Assembly (NCBI RefSeq): GCF_005893125.1
Contig: NZ_VCJS01000080.1
Span: 1-51,861 of the forward strand
Length of the DNA: 51,861 nt
Source: Nonomuraea basaltis
Lineage (GTDB): Bacteria; Actinomycetota; Actinomycetes; Streptosporangiales; Streptosporangiaceae
Direction: 5' to 3'
The translations under genes were made by a program, and so were the position numbers. The notes beneath the pieces were generated by a model. The model saw only the letters and a list, made by a program, of their open reading frames with translations. It had not been told where the DNA came from and searched no databases. How positions within the stretch are numbered: the first letter of the stretch is position 1; the number at the start of each line of letters is the position of its first letter. Shown one piece after another: positions 8,323 through 16,040 of this stretch.

Positions 8323-9921
8323 ATGACAGACTCGGCAGCACCCGCGGAGGCCGCCACTGTGGCGGCGGCCGTCGCGGGCACCGCAACCACGATGGAAGTG
8401 GCCGCCGCCAACCCGCTGCGCGATCCGCGCGACAAGCGGCTGCCCCGGGTGGCAGGTCCCTGCGTGATGGTGTTGTTCGGCGTGACCGGAGACCTGGCCA
8501 AGCGCAAGCTGCTGCCGGCGATCTACGACTTGGGGAACCGGGGGCTGCTGCCGCCGGGCTTCTCGCTGGTCGGCTTCGCCCGGCGGGATTGGAAGGACCA
8601 GGATTTCGCCCAATTGACGCACGACGCCGTCAAGGCGCACGCCAGGACGCCGTTCCGCGAGGAGGTCTGGAAGCAGCTCCTCGAGGGCATCCATTTCGTG
8701 CCCGGCGAGTTCTCCGATGACGGGGCGTTCGACGCGCTCGCCATGGCCCTGGCCGAGATCGACCAGACCCGCGGCACGGGCGGAAACTACGCGTTCTACC
8801 TGTCGGTGCCGCCGAAGTTCTTCCCCCTGGTGGTGGAGCAGCTCAAGCGGACCGGGCTGGCCGACGCGCCGGGGGGGTCGTGGCGGCGGGTGGTCATCGA
8901 GAAGCCGTTCGGGCACAACCTGCAGTCGGCGCACGAGCTCAACGAGATCACCACCTCGGCCTTCCCGGAGAGCTCGATCTTCCGGATCGACCACTACCTG
9001 GGCAAGGAGACCGTCCAGAACATCATGGCGCTGAGGTTCGCCAACAACCTCTACGAGCCGATCTGGAACCGCAGCTTCGTCGACCACGTGCAGATCACGA
9101 TGGCCGAGGACATCGGCATCGGCGGGCGCGCGGGCTACTACGACGGCATCGGCGCGGCTCGCGACGTGATCCAGAACCACCTGCTCCAGCTCCTCGCGCT
9201 GGTCGCGATGGAGGACCCGACCTCCTTCGAGGCCCAGGCGCTGCGGCGGGAGAAGGAGAAGGTGCTCAAGGCCGTGCAGCTGCCGGCCAACCTGGGGCTC
9301 AACACGGCCCGCGGGCAATACTCGGCGGGCTGGCAGGGCGGCGAGAAGGTCGTCGGCTACCTGCAGGAGGAGGGCATCTCGCAGGCGTCCACCACCGAGA
9401 CGTACGCCGCCATCAAGCTGGAGATCGCCAACCGGCGGTGGGCGGGCGTGCCGTTCTACCTGCGCACCGGCAAGCGCCTGGGCCGGCGGGTGACGGAGGT
9501 CGCGGTGGTCTTCCAGCGGGCGCCGCACCTGCCGTTCAGCAAGGACGACACCGAGATCCTCGGCCAGAACGCGCTGGTCATCAGGGTGCAGCCGGACGAG
9601 GGCATCACGGTGCGGTTCGGCTCGAAGGTGCCGGGGACGGCGATGGAGGTGCGCGACGTCTCCATGGACTTCGCGTACGGCGAGTCGTTCCTGGAGTCGT
9701 CGCCCGAGGCGTACGAGCGGCTGCTGCTCGACGTGATGATCGGCGACCCGCCGCTCTTCCCGCACCAGCGGGAGGTGGAGCTGTCGTGGAAGATCCTCGA
9801 CCCGATCGAGGAGTTCTGGGCCACGCAGGGCCAGCCCGAGGCGTATGAGTCCGGCTCGTGGGGGCCGGAGTCGGCGGACGCGATGATGGCCCGCGACGGG
9901 CGCGTGTGGAGGAGACTCTAG
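8323..9921 (+). CDS. zwf: Glucose-6-phosphate 1-dehydrogenase
   Basis: A 532-residue NADP-dependent enzyme converting glucose-6-phosphate to 6-phosphogluconolactone, the NADPH-generating entry to the oxidative pentose phosphate pathway. Motifs: nucleotide loop 'LFGVTGDLAKRKLLPAI' (about 50-66), 'EKPFGHNLQSA' (about 194-204), and the active site 'FRIDHYLGKETVQNIMALRF' (about 222-241). The first 40 or so residues are Ala-rich and precede the normal domain. The ATG at 8323 has AGGAGG at 8311-8316, so the extension looks genuine; ATG 8392 would remove part of it. The stop overlaps a 24-codon ORF leading into opcA. Confidence 0.97.
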   Translation: MTDSAAPAEAATVAAAVAGTATTMEVAAANPLRDPRDKRLPRVAGPCVMVLFGVTGDLAKRKLLPAIYDLGNRGLLPPGFSLVGFARRDWKDQDFAQLTHDAVKAHARTPFREEVWKQLLEGIHFVPGEFSDDGAFDALAMALAEIDQTRGTGGNYAFYLSVPPKFFPLVVEQLKRTGLADAPGGSWRRVVIEKPFGHNLQSAHELNEITTSAFPESSIFRIDHYLGKETVQNIMALRFANNLYEPIWNRSFVDHVQITMAEDIGIGGRAGYYDGIGAARDVIQNHLLQLLALVAMEDPTSFEAQALRREKEKVLKAVQLPANLGLNTARGQYSAGWQGGEKVVGYLQEEGISQASTTETYAAIKLEIANRRWAGVPFYLRTGKRLGRRVTEVAVVFQRAPHLPFSKDDTEILGQNALVIRVQPDEGITVRFGSKVPGTAMEVRDVSMDFAYGESFLESSPEAYERLLLDVMIGDPPLFPHQREVELSWKILDPIEEFWATQGQPEAYESGSWGPESADAMMARDGRVWRRL

Positions 9922-9995
9922 TGACCGAGCGCAGCGAGGGAACAATCCAGCGCGCGACCACTGTGGTCGCGAGACCGGCGAAGGAGGGCTCGTGA
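9921..9995 (+). CDS. 24-codon ORF bridging zwf and opcA (possible coupling peptide)
   Basis: GTG at 9921 overlaps the last base of the zwf TAG stop. The frame stays open for 24 codons (MTERSEGTIQRATTVV, then ARPAKEGS) and stops at TGA 9993-9995, inside the opcA start (GTGA). The stretch therefore forms an unbroken translational relay from zwf to opcA. It contains a perfect 19-base palindrome. No known peptide is recognised. It may be a genuine coupling ORF or a chance open frame in a short repeat-like spacer. Confidence 0.4.
   Translation: MTERSEGTIQRATTVVARPAKEGS
9953..9971. repeat. Perfect 19-base palindrome in the zwf-opcA spacer
   Basis: Arms CGCGACCAC and GTGGTCGCG flank a single T. 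As RNA it could form a stem of about 7-8 bp; as DNA it could be a protein site. It lies 20 bases upstream of the opcA GTG. The preceding GACCGAGCGCAGCGAGGG looks like short intergenic repeats common in actinomycetes, but I cannot test its copy number. Confidence 0.55.
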
Positions 9996-10906
9996 CTACC
10001 TTCATGCTGTCGGACACGACGGCGGGCAAGATCTCGGCGCAGTTCACGCACCTGCGCCACCAGATGGGCGCGCCCGCCATCGGCATGGTGCTGACGCTCG
10101 TGGTCGTCTGCGAGGAGCGTCACCAGTACGACGCGCTCCGCGCGGCCACCGAGGCGGCCCGCGAGCACCCGTCGCGCATCATCGTGGTGATCAACCGTGA
10201 GGTCGAGGAGCCCATCAGGCTCGACGCCGAGCTGCGCATCGGCGAGTCCACGCCGGGCGAGGTGGTGGTGCTGCGCCTGTACGGCGAGCTGACCGAGCAC
10301 GCCGACTCGGTGGTCAGCCCGCTGCTGCTGCCCGACACGCCGGTCGTGGCGTGGTGGCCGGGGTCGGCCCCCGATGTGCCGTCCAAGGACGCGATCGGGG
10401 CGCTGGCGCAGCGGCGCATCACCGACGCCAGGGGCTTCGACGACGGCGGCGTCACGTCGCTGCTGACCAGGGCCAGGGGGTACGCCACCGGCGACACCGA
10501 CCTGTCATGGGCCAGGCTGACGCCGTGGCGCAGCCTGCTGGCCGCCGCGTTCGACCAGCCGGTGGGCGAGGTGCTCGAGGGGACCGTGGAGGCCACGCAC
10601 GGCAATCCCAGCGCGCCGCTGCTGGCCGCCTGGATGTCGGAGCGGCTCGGGGCGCACATCAAGATCGTCGACTCGGCCGGTCCGGGAATCACCGCCGTGC
10701 GCCTGCTGCTGAGCGCGGGCGAGCTCTCCGTGACCAGGACCGACGCCCGGCTGGCCACGCTGTCGCGGCCCGGCCAGCCGGACAGGAACGTGGCCCTGGC
10801 CCGGCGGCACACCTCGGAGCTGATGTCCGAGGAGCTGCGCAGGCTCGACAGCGACGAGATCTACGAGGCCGCTGTCAAGCGGTTCGCCCGCACGCACAAG
10901 GGATGA
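9992..10906 (+). CDS. opcA: OpcA, glucose-6-phosphate dehydrogenase assembly/allosteric factor
   Basis: A 304-residue OpcA-family protein. OpcA activates or assembles glucose-6-phosphate dehydrogenase in cyanobacteria and actinobacteria. Recognisable parts are 'MVLTLVVVCEERHQYDALRA' (about 33-52), the repeated arginine-rich β-strand region 'RIIVVINREVEEPIRLDAEL' and 'PVVAWWPGSAPDVPSKD' (about 117-133). The GTG at 9992 has GGAGGG at 9983-9988. It is placed directly after zwf, its partner, and before pgl, as in other actinomycetes. Confidence 0.95.
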   Translation: MTTFMLSDTTAGKISAQFTHLRHQMGAPAIGMVLTLVVVCEERHQYDALRAATEAAREHPSRIIVVINREVEEPIRLDAELRIGESTPGEVVVLRLYGELTEHADSVVSPLLLPDTPVVAWWPGSAPDVPSKDAIGALAQRRITDARGFDDGGVTSLLTRARGYATGDTDLSWARLTPWRSLLAAAFDQPVGEVLEGTVEATHGNPSAPLLAAWMSERLGAHIKIVDSAGPGITAVRLLLSAGELSVTRTDARLATLSRPGQPDRNVALARRHTSELMSEELRRLDSDEIYEAAVKRFARTHKG

Positions 10907-10918
10907 CCCGAGATAGCC

Positions 10919-11713
10919 GTGGCTGAGAAAGTAGTAGCTGTGAGCGTCCCCAGCATCGTCGTCCACCGCAACGCCGACGTCCTGGCCAAGGCGGTGGCGG
11001 CGCGGATCATCACGCGGCTGGTCGACCTTCAGTCGGCCAAGGGGTCGGCGTCGATCGTGCTGACCGGCGGCTCGGTCGGCGTCGCCACGCTGGCGGCCAT
11101 CGCCGCGACGCCCGCCCGCGACGCCGTCGACTGGCGGCGCCTGGACGTCTGGTGGGGCGACGAGCGCTTCCTGCCCGCCGGCGACAAGGAACGCAACGAG
11201 ACCGGGGCCCGCGACGCCCTGCTCGACCACGTGGACGTGGCCCCGGAGCGGGTGCACGTCATGCGCGGCCCCGACTCGGGCATGACGGCCGAGGAGTCGG
11301 CCGAGTCCTACGCCGCCGAGCTGCGCGCCGCCGCCCGGCCCGAGGACCACGGCCCGGTGCCGAGCTTCGACGTCATGCTGCTCGGCATGGGCCCGGACGC
11401 CCACGTGGCGTCGCTGTTCCCGGGCATGCCGGCGCTGTACGACACACGTCCGGTGGTGGCGGTGCACGGCTCCCCGAAGCCGCCGCCGACCCGGATCTCG
11501 CTCACGCTGCCGGCCATCCAGGCGGCGCGCGAGGTGTGGGTGGTGGCGGCCGGCGAGGAGAAGTCAGGCGCCGTCCGCCTCTCCCTGTCGGGCTCGGGTC
11601 CCGTGCAGGTCCCCGCAGCGGGCGCCCGGGGCCGCGGGCGGACGCTGTTCCTGCTGGACCGGGCCGCGGCCGGCAAAATCCCGCCGGAGCTGGGGCGGCT
11701 GTCGTCACCGTGA
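10919..11713 (+). CDS. pgl: 6-Phosphogluconolactonase
   Basis: A 264-residue member of the glucosamine-6-phosphate isomerase/6-phosphogluconolactonase fold. It hydrolyses the lactone made by Zwf. Motifs: 'IVLTGGSVGVATL' (about 46-58), 'WWGDERFLPAGDKERNE' (about 79-95) and 'LLGMGPDAHVASLFPG' with catalytic His (about 157-172). The start at GTG 10919 lies 12 bases after opcA and has a weak ribosome site; GTG 10940 would give a protein 7 residues shorter. It is the last gene of the pentose-phosphate operon; 6-phosphogluconate dehydrogenase is not in the window. Confidence 0.95.
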   Translation: MAEKVVAVSVPSIVVHRNADVLAKAVAARIITRLVDLQSAKGSASIVLTGGSVGVATLAAIAATPARDAVDWRRLDVWWGDERFLPAGDKERNETGARDALLDHVDVAPERVHVMRGPDSGMTAEESAESYAAELRAAARPEDHGPVPSFDVMLLGMGPDAHVASLFPGMPALYDTRPVVAVHGSPKPPPTRISLTLPAIQAAREVWVVAAGEEKSGAVRLSLSGSGPVQVPAAGARGRGRTLFLLDRAAAGKIPPELGRLSSP

Positions 11714-11769
11714 CGTCGTGCCGGGCGGCGGGCCGCCGGGCTCGCATGCGCGTTCCGGTTCACGGTGCC

Positions 11770-11787
11770 ACGCCGCCATTTCGGCGT
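11770..11787. terminator. Possible bidirectional terminator between pgl and add
   Basis: A six-base stem ACGCCG/CGGCGT with a six-base loop lies in the 103-base gap between two convergent genes. There is no T-run and the stem is short, so this is only a candidate. Confidence 0.35.
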
Positions 11788-11816
11788 CATGCCGTCGGAC
11801 GAAGACGGGATTCCTG

Positions 11817-12836
11817 TCAGCCGCCCATGACGAGGGCGTCGATCTCCTCGGCCAGGGTCCGCTTGCGGTCCCTGGCCATGTAGGACGCCTGGACGCCGTT
11901 CCTGGCGAGCTGGGCCAGCTCTTTCCTCCCGAACCCGAACACGGTCGCGGCCACCCGGTACTCGTCCGCCAGCGTGGTGGCGAACATGGGCGGGTCGTCG
12001 CTGTTGAGCGTCACGTACAGGCCCTCCTCCAGCATCCGGGGCAGCGGGTGGTCCTCGATGCGGGAGATCTGACCCGTGCACACGTTGGAGGTGGGGCAGA
12101 CGTCCAGGGGGAGCTGCGTCTCGCGGAGGTGGGCGACCAGGCGGGGGTCGGCGAGGCAGTTGATGCCGTGGCCGATGCGCTCGGCCCCGTAGCCCTCGAT
12201 GACCTCCCAGATCGTCTCCGGGCCGCTCATCTCGCCGCCGTGCGGGACGCTGTGCAGGCCGGCGGCGCGGGCGGCGGAGAACGCCGAGCGGTAGGCGTCG
12301 CGGAATTTCACGCGTTCCTGCTCGATCCCGCCGATGCCGAAACCTACCAGCGCGGCGGGAGGTTCCTGGAGGGCGTGCTCGACGGTCACCCTGGCGGCCT
12401 CCTCGCCGAACTCGCCGGGGATGTCGAAGATGTAGGCCATCTCCACCCCGTGGTCGGTCAGCGAGCGGCGGGCGGCCAGGTCGAGGGCCTCGGTGACCGC
12501 GCGCATGGGCAGGCCGACGATGTGGTGCGCGTACGGTGTGACCTGCAGCTCCACGTAGCGGGCGCCCTGGGGGGCGAGGTCGCGGGCCAGGCCGAGGACG
12601 AGGGTCGCCACGTCCTCCGGCTCGCGTACCAGCTGGTTGACGGCCCGGTAGACCTGGGCGAAGTGCGGGAAGTCGCGGAAGGTGTAGAACCGGCGCAGCT
12701 CCTCCTCGGTCGAGGGGACGTCGCTGCCGGGGTGGCGGCGCGCCAGTTCCAGCACGGTGGGGACCGAGGCCGAGCCGATCAGGTGGACGTGGAGCTCGAC
12801 CTTGGGCAGCGCGTCGATGAAGGTGTCGATGGTCAT
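11817..12836 (-). CDS. add: Adenosine / aminodeoxyfutalosine deaminase-family enzyme
   Basis: A 339-residue zinc amidohydrolase (COG1816). Metal and catalytic residues are present: 'VELHVHLIGSAS' (about 13-24), 'HGGEMSGPETIWEVI' (about 194, usual form HAGE), 'AERIGHGINCL' (about 215-225) and 'TLNSDDPPMFAT' (about 270-281). Substrate is uncertain. The HVHLxGSAS opening, 'FDIPGEFGEEAA' and 'NSDDPPMF' resemble actinomycete family members reported to deaminate aminodeoxyfutalosine in menaquinone synthesis rather than adenosine. No other mqn genes are nearby. A TAGGGT -10 hexamer (12844-12849) sits 7 bases upstream of the ATG, suggesting a leaderless mRNA. Confidence 0.85.
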   Translation of the reverse strand: MTIDTFIDALPKVELHVHLIGSASVPTVLELARRHPGSDVPSTEEELRRFYTFRDFPHFAQVYRAVNQLVREPEDVATLVLGLARDLAPQGARYVELQVTPYAHHIVGLPMRAVTEALDLAARRSLTDHGVEMAYIFDIPGEFGEEAARVTVEHALQEPPAALVGFGIGGIEQERVKFRDAYRSAFSAARAAGLHSVPHGGEMSGPETIWEVIEGYGAERIGHGINCLADPRLVAHLRETQLPLDVCPTSNVCTGQISRIEDHPLPRMLEEGLYVTLNSDDPPMFATTLADEYRVAATVFGFGRKELAQLARNGVQASYMARDRKRTLAEEIDALVMGG

Positions 12837-12843
12837 GGCGACG

Positions 12844-12849
12844 ACCCTA
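12844..12849 (-). promoter_or_regulatory. -10 element of a leaderless add promoter
   Basis: TAGGGT on the minus strand (TANNNT consensus) ends seven bases before the ATG, so transcription probably begins at the start codon. No ribosome binding site is present, in agreement. No TTGACA-like -35 is seen. Confidence 0.5.
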
Positions 12850-12886
12850 AGCGCGACATTTACGCATTTAACAGCCTTTCGGCCTA

Positions 12887-12910
12887 AACCTCACATAAGA
12901 ATGTGAGGTT
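12887..12910. promoter_or_regulatory. Perfect 10+10-base palindrome, operator candidate (add / methyltransferase)
   Basis: The arms AACCTCACAT and ATGTGAGGTT are perfect inverse complements separated by AAGA. The site lies in the 99-base divergent region. It covers the expected -35 position of the methyltransferase promoter (-10 at 12923) and lies upstream of the add promoter. Its symmetry and position argue for a dimeric repressor or activator site; the protein is unknown and no regulator gene is adjacent. Confidence 0.6.
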
Positions 12911-12922
12911 ATGCGATTGGGT

Positions 12923-12928
12923 TACCCT
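12923..12928 (+). promoter_or_regulatory. -10 element of a leaderless methyltransferase promoter
   Basis: TACCCT (TANNNT) is followed by seven bases and then the GTG start at 12936. This is the typical geometry of actinobacterial leaderless genes and supports that start over the longer frame beginning at 12903. Confidence 0.5.
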
Positions 12929-12935
12929 AGATCGC

Positions 12936-13673
12936 GTGACCAACGCCGAAGCGTACGACCGTGGCTTCGCCCAGCTGAGCTCCCACACCGTCGGCCCCCT
13001 GCTCGAGCGGGCACACGCCGCCCGCCTGCTCGACGTCGGCTGCGGCACCGGTGTGGTGACGGCGGCGGCGCTCGCCCTGGGCGCCGAGGTCACCGCCGTG
13101 GACGCCGATCCCGGCATGCTGGAGCTGGCCGCGCGCCGCCACCCGTACGCGACGATCAGGCAGGCCGCGCTCCCCGACCTCCCGTTCGAGGACGAGGAGT
13201 TCGACGCCGTGGCGGGGAACTTCGTCATCAACCACGTGCCCGACACCGGCGAGTCGCTCAAGGAGCTGCACCGCGTGCTGCGCCCGGGCGGGATGATCGC
13301 CCTGACGTGGTGGAAGGCCGACGAGATGACCGCCACGAACGTCTTCGCCGACGCCATCCAGGCGGCCGGGATCTCGTACGAGCCGCCGCCCCGCCCGTTC
13401 ACCGCCAACGACACGCCGCCCAGGTTCACCGCGTTGCTGCGGAAGGCGGGCTTCACCAGAGCCGCCGTGGACACCGTACGGTGGCGGCACCAGGTGGATC
13501 TGGACGCGTGGTGGACGGACATCGTGCAGGCGGGCGGTCCGCGGTTCGCGGTGATCGCCACTCAGGCGCCGGTGACCGTCGAGCGGATCAGGGCCAACTA
13601 CAAGCGGCTGGCGGAGCCGTACGCGCGGGAGGGCTTTCCCGTGTGCGCCTACCTGGCCCACGCCACCCGCTGA
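12936..13673 (+). CDS. Class I SAM-dependent methyltransferase
   Basis: A 245-residue Methyltransf_11-type enzyme. The SAM-binding motif I is 'RLLDVGCGTGVVTAAAL' (about 31-47). Acidic motif II is 'VTAVDADPGMLELA' (about 53-66), followed by 'FDAVAGNFVINHVPD' (about 91-105) and 'HRVLRPGGMIALTWW' (about 112-126). This architecture is common in small-molecule O-, N- or C-methyltransferases; the substrate cannot be read. The start was set at GTG 12936 because a leaderless promoter sits 7 bases upstream; the frame is open back to 12903. It is divergent from add, with a palindromic operator candidate between them. Confidence 0.85.
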   Translation: MTNAEAYDRGFAQLSSHTVGPLLERAHAARLLDVGCGTGVVTAAALALGAEVTAVDADPGMLELAARRHPYATIRQAALPDLPFEDEEFDAVAGNFVINHVPDTGESLKELHRVLRPGGMIALTWWKADEMTATNVFADAIQAAGISYEPPPRPFTANDTPPRFTALLRKAGFTRAAVDTVRWRHQVDLDAWWTDIVQAGGPRFAVIATQAPVTVERIRANYKRLAEPYAREGFPVCAYLAHATR

Positions 13674-13679
13674 GCCCTC

Positions 13680-14261
13680 TCAGGCCGCCGACCAGGCGTT
13701 CACCAGCGGCGTCAGGACCCCGTCGACGGACTCCGTGATGAACGCCTCGTCGAACGGCGGCCCGGTGAAGATCATGCGGTGCCACACCAGCGCCTCCGCC
13801 ACCGCGAACAGCCGCGCAGGATCGACGGCCGCGCCCAGCTCGCCCCGCCGCACCGCCCGGTCGAGCAGCGCCTTCACCTCGCCCAGGTTCCGCGCCGGCA
13901 TGTGCGCCCGCAGCGTGCGCGCCAGCTCCTGGTTGGACACCAGCGTCGAGGACAGCCCGATGACCAGCGTGTGCTTGCGCTCCACCGCCTCGCACAGGCT
14001 GCGGAAGATGGCGGCCAGATCGCCTCGCAGCGAGCCGGTGTCCTTCCCCGCCGGCGCCTCCATGTCGAACCGCCGGCAGATGACGTCCACCACCAGCTCG
14101 GGCTTGCCCGCCCAGCGCCGGTAGATGGTGGCCTTGCTGGCCCTGGCCCGCTTGGCGATCCGGTCGACCGACATGCGGTCGTAGCCGAGCTCCGACAGCA
14201 GCTCCATCGTGGCGTCGAGGATGGCCCTTTCACGCTCGGGGTCGAGTGGAGCCACGTACAC
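13680..14261 (-). CDS. TetR-family transcriptional regulator
   Basis: A 193-residue TetR/AcrR regulator. The N-terminal helix-turn-helix is clear: 'ERAILDATMELLSELGYDRM' (about 11-30), then 'SVDRIAKRARASKATIYRRW' (about 31-50). The C-terminal ligand domain resembles the TetR_C_11/16 type ('SRLxEAVERKHTLV', 'MIFTGPPFDEAFI'). It begins 6 bases after the SDR gene and is presumably co-transcribed with it. The 21-base palindrome in front of the SDR gene is its likely operator, giving autoregulation. The start is GTG 14261, with GTG 14255 as an alternative. Confidence 0.9.
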   Translation of the reverse strand: MYVAPLDPERERAILDATMELLSELGYDRMSVDRIAKRARASKATIYRRWAGKPELVVDVICRRFDMEAPAGKDTGSLRGDLAAIFRSLCEAVERKHTLVIGLSSTLVSNQELARTLRAHMPARNLGEVKALLDRAVRRGELGAAVDPARLFAVAEALVWHRMIFTGPPFDEAFITESVDGVLTPLVNAWSAA

Positions 14262-14267
14262 GTCCTT

Positions 14268-15137
14268 CTAGCTGTAGGCGATCTCTTGGAATCGTACGCC
14301 CGTCAGCTCGGTGGACACGTCCCACAGCCGCCTGGCCACCTCTTCCGACCTGGCCGTTTCCGACGGCGTGAGGATCTTGAGCTTGGGGCCGACGAACTCG
14401 CCGCCGTGGATGCCGGGCGAGGTGGCGGCGTACAGCGAGGGCATCGCGCCGGTCGCGGCGGACTTCATGAACACGCCCATGAGGAACTGGAACGGCCCCA
14501 GCTTGACGATGTTCGTGGCGGTGGTCCCCGGGTGGGAGGCGACCGAGATCAGGCTCGCGCCGGCCTTCTGGGCGCGCCGCTGGAGCTCCAGCGTGAACAG
14601 CAGGTTGGCCAGCTTGGACCGTCCGTACGCGCTGAACCGGCCGTATCCGCGTTCCAGGTCCAGGTTCTCGAAATCGATCTTGCCCATGGCGTGCGCGTCG
14701 CTGGAGACGGTCACCACGCGCGCGCCGGGGGCGGCGAGCAGGCGCGGCAGCAGCAGGCCCGTGAGCGCGAAGTGCCCCAGATGGTTGGTGCCGAACTGCA
14801 TCTCGAAGCCGTCCTTGGTCTCCTGCCTGGGGATCAGGCCGATGCCCGCGTTGTTGACCAGCAGGTCGACCTTGTCCACCCCCGAGGCGAACTCCCTGAC
14901 GGAGGCCAGGTCGGCCAGGTCGAGATGACCGTACTCGACCTGCGCGCCGGGCACCTCACCCAGAATCCGCTGGACCGCGGCACCGCCCTTCTCGGCCGAC
15001 CGGGCGGCCACGACGACGCGGGCGCCGTGCCTGGCCAGCTCGAGCGCGGTGGGCAGGCCGATGCCGCTGTTGGCGCCGGTCACGATGGCGGTCTTGCCGG
15101 ACAGGTCGGGCATGGAGGCAGGGGTCCACGAAGTCAT
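14268..15137 (-). CDS. Short-chain dehydrogenase/reductase (retinol dehydrogenase-like)
   Basis: A 289-residue NAD(P)-dependent SDR. Features: cofactor loop 'AIVTGANSGIGLPTALELA' (about 17-35), 'DLLVNNAGIGL' (about 89-99), catalytic Ser in 'VTVSSDAHAM' (about 141-150), and 'YGRSKLANLLF' with catalytic Tyr and Lys (about 169-179). The overall sequence resembles WW-domain oxidoreductase/retinol dehydrogenase-like SDRs common in actinomycetes; the natural substrate is unknown. The start is ATG 15137, 12 bases from a TetR-type palindrome and with CTGGAG upstream. It forms an operon with the TetR gene. Confidence 0.9.
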   Translation of the reverse strand: MTSWTPASMPDLSGKTAIVTGANSGIGLPTALELARHGARVVVAARSAEKGGAAVQRILGEVPGAQVEYGHLDLADLASVREFASGVDKVDLLVNNAGIGLIPRQETKDGFEMQFGTNHLGHFALTGLLLPRLLAAPGARVVTVSSDAHAMGKIDFENLDLERGYGRFSAYGRSKLANLLFTLELQRRAQKAGASLISVASHPGTTATNIVKLGPFQFLMGVFMKSAATGAMPSLYAATSPGIHGGEFVGPKLKILTPSETARSEEVARRLWDVSTELTGVRFQEIAYS

Positions 15138-15149
15138 CGCCACTCCAGG

Positions 15150-15170
15150 TGTACGGAACCGTTTCGTACA
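15150..15170 (-). promoter_or_regulatory. TetR-type operator in front of the SDR-tetR operon
   Basis: A 21-base palindrome with outer arms TGTACG and CGTACA; nine of ten base pairs are symmetric about the centre. It lies 12 bases upstream of the SDR ATG. A minus-strand TAGAGT (15170-15175) can act as -10, so the operator would cover the transcription start. It is probably bound by the downstream TetR protein. Confidence 0.7.
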
Positions 15171-15199
15171 CTCTAGCCACAGGTAAGCGGATTCCGCAC

Positions 15200-15967
15200 T
15201 CACCGGTCCAGCCGCTGCCGTGCGCGCCGCTCCTCCCGCCGCGCGACCTCCAGCCGGTTCCGGGCGTCGTCGAGCTTCCCGCGCGCCTTGGCCAGCTTCT
15301 TCTCCAGCGCCGCGACCCTCTCCGCGCGCTCGTCGTACGCCGTCTCGGCCGCGTCCAGCGCCTCGCGCCACTCCCGGTGCGCGGCCTCGGCCTCCTGGCG
15401 CTCCTTGGCCCGCCGGGCCTCGGCCTCCTCGCGTTCCCTGACCTTGGCGGCCTCGTCCTCGGGCGTGGGTTTCTTCCGCCTGGCGGCGGGCCGGTCGCGC
15501 AGGGTGGGGGCGGGTGCGAAGCCGCTGTAGCTGAGGGGCTTGACCAGGTGACCGCGGCGCACCTGCGCAGCCGCCTCCGCGTCGACGACGGCCGCGTCCA
15601 GGGTCTGGTCGACCTCGGTGCCCGCCGCCGGCGACAGGTCGCCCGCCTGCCTGATGAGCCTGCCCACCCTGCCGGTGACCTCACCTCGGCGCTGGGTCAG
15701 CTCGGCCAGCGCGTCGGCGTCCTGCTCCTGCCAGGCCGCCCGCAGCCGCTCCCCCACGTCGAGCAGCTCGGCCAGCTCCTCCGGGTGCTCACGGGCGACC
15801 TTGTTCACGGCCCAGGCCGACACCGTGGGCTTGCGGAGCTTCGCGATGTCGCGCGAGAGCCGGACGTCGCCCGCGTCCTTGGCCGCCCGCGCCTCGGCCT
15901 CGCGGGCGGGGGTGAACTCCGGCGGCGGGAGCGCGTAGAGACGGTCTGCCACCTCGTCAAGATCCAC
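15200..15967 (-). CDS. Actinobacterial coiled-coil protein of unknown function
   Basis: A 255-residue protein. The N-terminal part ('LDEVADRLYALPPPEFTPAR', then 'KLRKPTVSAWAVNKVAREHP') is characteristic of a conserved actinobacterial family with no known role. The C-terminal half (about 155-255) is strongly charged, rich in Glu, Arg and Ala, and predicted to form a long coiled coil ending in Arg residues. There is no signal peptide or membrane segment. I start at GTG 15967 because family members begin (M/V)DLDEVAD; GTG 15985 is possible. It is divergent from the Clp N-domain gene 73 bases away. Confidence 0.75.
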   Translation of the reverse strand: MDLDEVADRLYALPPPEFTPAREAEARAAKDAGDVRLSRDIAKLRKPTVSAWAVNKVAREHPEELAELLDVGERLRAAWQEQDADALAELTQRRGEVTGRVGRLIRQAGDLSPAAGTEVDQTLDAAVVDAEAAAQVRRGHLVKPLSYSGFAPAPTLRDRPAARRKKPTPEDEAAKVREREEAEARRAKERQEAEAAHREWREALDAAETAYDERAERVAALEKKLAKARGKLDDARNRLEVARREERRARQRLDR

Positions 15968-16040
15968 ACAGGACAAATACCCCACATGGCCGGGTTTCTA
16001 GCGCATAGTGGAGGCAGCCCCAGCCGAACGGAGGCCCCCG

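Noticed and set aside
9921..9995. Secreted or modified peptide precursor
   Set aside because: The 24-codon product has no leader/core pattern, no cysteines and no maturation genes nearby. Translational coupling is a simpler reading.
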